In this document: positions 4,859 through 5,872 of the stretch, in pieces
Position numbering within the stretch: position 1 is the first letter of the stretch
Layout: the number at the start of each line of letters is the position of its first letter
Source: Peptococcaceae bacterium
GTDB lineage: Bacteria; Bacillota; Desulfotomaculia; Desulfotomaculales; UBA12532
Assembly (NCBI GenBank): GCA_003445475.1
Contig: DMDP01000182.1
Coordinates: 1 to 5,872, forward strand
Direction: 5' to 3'
DNA length: 5,872 bases
Notes under the pieces: generated by a model
What the model was told of the DNA's origin: nothing
Databases searched by the model: none
The model's input: the letters and a program-made list of their open reading frames with translations, nothing else
Position numbers and translations under genes: made by a program

Positions 4859-5605
4859 ATGTTCTTGTTTTTCTTCTTAGTTGGTCTTTTTATCGGCAGT
4901 TTCCTGAACGTGATCATTTACCGCATGCCGCGGGGGAAATCGGTGGTCACGGGCAGGTCGCGGTGCCCCGCCTGCGGGCGGGCGCTGGCCTGGTACGATC
5001 TCGTCCCGGTGCTGAGCTACCTCGCCCTGCGGGGGAGGTGCCGCTACTGCGGGACGCCCATTTCCCCGCGGTATCCCCTGGTGGAATTGTTGACCGGCGC
5101 GGTGTTTGCCGCGCTGTTTTACCGTTTCGGGCCGACACCGGTGCTGGCCAAGTACCTTTTCCTCGGTGCCGTCTTGATAGCGGCCTCCTTCATCGACCTG
5201 GAGCACTACCTGATCCCGGACCGCCTTGTGTTGGCCGGGCTAGCGGGCGCCGTTATCATGGGTTTCGCGGCCCGGGACGTAGGAATCTGGTCAGCTTTGG
5301 CGGGATGCGCCGCGGGAGCAGGATTTTTGTCTGTTATTGCCGTAATTAGCAAAGGTGGTATGGGTGGCGGTGACGTAAAGCTGGCCGCGGTAACGGGGCT
5401 TTTTCTCGGCTGGCCGCTGGCGGCTTTAGCTCTGTTTCTGGCCATAGTTACGGGTGGTTTGGCGGCGGCTATTTTCCTGCTTCTCGGGATTAAGGGGCGG
5501 AAAGACCCCGTTCCATTTGCCCCCTTCATCGCGGCAGGCACGCTTACCGCCATCCTTTGGGGCGCGTACATCATTGGCTGGTACCGGCAAGTTTTTCTCC
5601 TGTAA
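4859..5605 (+). CDS. pilD: Prepilin peptidase / N-methyltransferase (PilD/GspO/ComC family, A24)
   Basis: Membrane aspartic protease that cuts pilin leaders after the conserved glycine and methylates the new N-terminus. At 248 residues it is of normal length for the bifunctional form. It opens with a hydrophobic segment and the family G-S-F-L-N-V-I-I-Y-R-M-P (13-24). The cytosolic methyltransferase domain has the paired cysteines C36-P-A-C39 and C61-R-Y-C64 (zinc tetracysteine). Catalytic aspartates are D113 in F-I-D-L-E-H-Y-L-I-P-D and D172 in G-M-G-G-G-D-V-K-L; V-P-F-A-P-F (218-223) is also conserved. Several membrane segments fill the rest. The start is not certain: ATG 4859 fits the family N-terminus, but the best site, AGAAAGG (4850-4856), is only 2 nt away and spaces better to TTG 4865, which would remove two residues. 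It lies beside its substrates, the pilins on both sides. Confidence 0.97.
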   Translation: MFLFFFLVGLFIGSFLNVIIYRMPRGKSVVTGRSRCPACGRALAWYDLVPVLSYLALRGRCRYCGTPISPRYPLVELLTGAVFAALFYRFGPTPVLAKYLFLGAVLIAASFIDLEHYLIPDRLVLAGLAGAVIMGFAARDVGIWSALAGCAAGAGFLSVIAVISKGGMGGGDVKLAAVTGLFLGWPLAALALFLAIVTGGLAAAIFLLLGIKGRKDPVPFAPFIAAGTLTAILWGAYIIGWYRQVFLL

Positions 5606-5641
5606 AGTAATCAGGGGAAGGTCGAGCGCAGGCGAGAAGGC

Positions 5642-5872
5642 TTGAGAAACGGTTGTACGGGCACGAAAGCCCACACGTTGCTCGAAGTTATCATAGTGAT
5701 GTTGATAGTTTCTACGGTGCTGGCCATCGCCGTGCCCGAACTTGGGAAGAAACTTGCCGTCGTTCGCCTGGATGCCCTGGCCGGACAGATGGCGGCGGAC
5801 ATACGAACGGTGCAGCAGATGGCCATCAACGAGGAAAGCGCCGCTTATTTCATGGAGTTTTACCCGTACGGC
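5642..5872 (+). CDS. GspH/FimT-like minor pseudopilin, 3' truncated, atypical cleavage site
   Basis: Seventy-seven codons are visible and the frame is open to the right edge. The product has a pilin N-terminus: a short basic leader (L-R-N-G-C-T-G-T-K-A), then H-T-L-L-E-V and a hydrophobic helix to about residue 31. The glutamate falls at +5 if cleavage is between A10 and H11, so the usual Gly at -1 is Ala and the usual Phe at +1 is His. The following amphipathic stretch (V-R-L-D-A-L-A-G-Q-M-A-A-D-I-R) resembles the GspH/FimT pattern rather than the GspG-like copies upstream. TTG 5642 is the first possible start after the pilD stop, which is in the same frame; the site GAGAAGG (5634-5640) is unusually close to it, so the start is uncertain. 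It begins 36 nt after pilD and is probably in the same operon, perhaps the first of the minor pilin genes. Confidence 0.85.
   Translation, partial: MRNGCTGTKAHTLLEVIIVMLIVSTVLAIAVPELGKKLAVVRLDALAGQMAADIRTVQQMAINEESAAYFMEFYPYG

Overview
The window is a slice of a type IV pilus / type II secretion-like gene cluster, all on the plus strand. It probably comes from a Gram-positive, moderately GC-rich bacterium of the Clostridia (Desulfotomaculum/Pelotomaculum-like). The taxonomic guess rests on strong purine-rich Shine-Dalgarno sites, frequent GTG and TTG starts, a c-di-GMP-I (GEMM) type leader in front of pilin genes, and a GspF plus multi-pilin plus prepilin peptidase layout. No single base of evidence fixes the genus.

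Layout. 2-850: the 3' two thirds of a GspF/PilC inner-membrane platform gene, cut by the left edge. 851-1231: a 381-nt regulatory leader holding a candidate promoter, a c-di-GMP-I riboswitch aptamer (about 975-1070) and a terminator hairpin (1064-1101) whose 5' arm overlaps the aptamer closing stem, the arrangement expected of an ON switch. 1232-1738: a GspG-like pilin gene interrupted by one in-frame amber codon but otherwise intact. 1739-2013: a structured spacer with three inverted repeats ending in a near-perfect Shine-Dalgarno site. 2014-2634, 2801-3379, 3479-4057 and 4133-4726: four intact paralogous pilins. 4859-5605: a prepilin peptidase with both catalytic aspartates and a four-cysteine zinc motif. 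5642-5872: the start of a GspH/FimT-like minor pilin with an unusual cleavage site, cut by the right edge.

How they work together. The peptidase would cut and N-methylate the pilins, the GspF-like protein would form the membrane platform that assembles them, and the riboswitch would admit RNA polymerase into the pilin array when c-di-GMP is high. The assembly ATPase and secretin or alignment genes are not in the window and probably lie to the left or right.

Most notable: the five-member tandem pilin array keeps a nearly invariant N-terminal helix and a shared W-N-G-P-Y-L-E motif but has strongly divergent C-terminal domains (one with an EF-hand-like calcium loop). The first gene directly behind the riboswitch carries the amber codon. 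The starts of the 3479 and 4133 genes were chosen from Shine-Dalgarno spacing and leader length and are shorter than the longest open frames.
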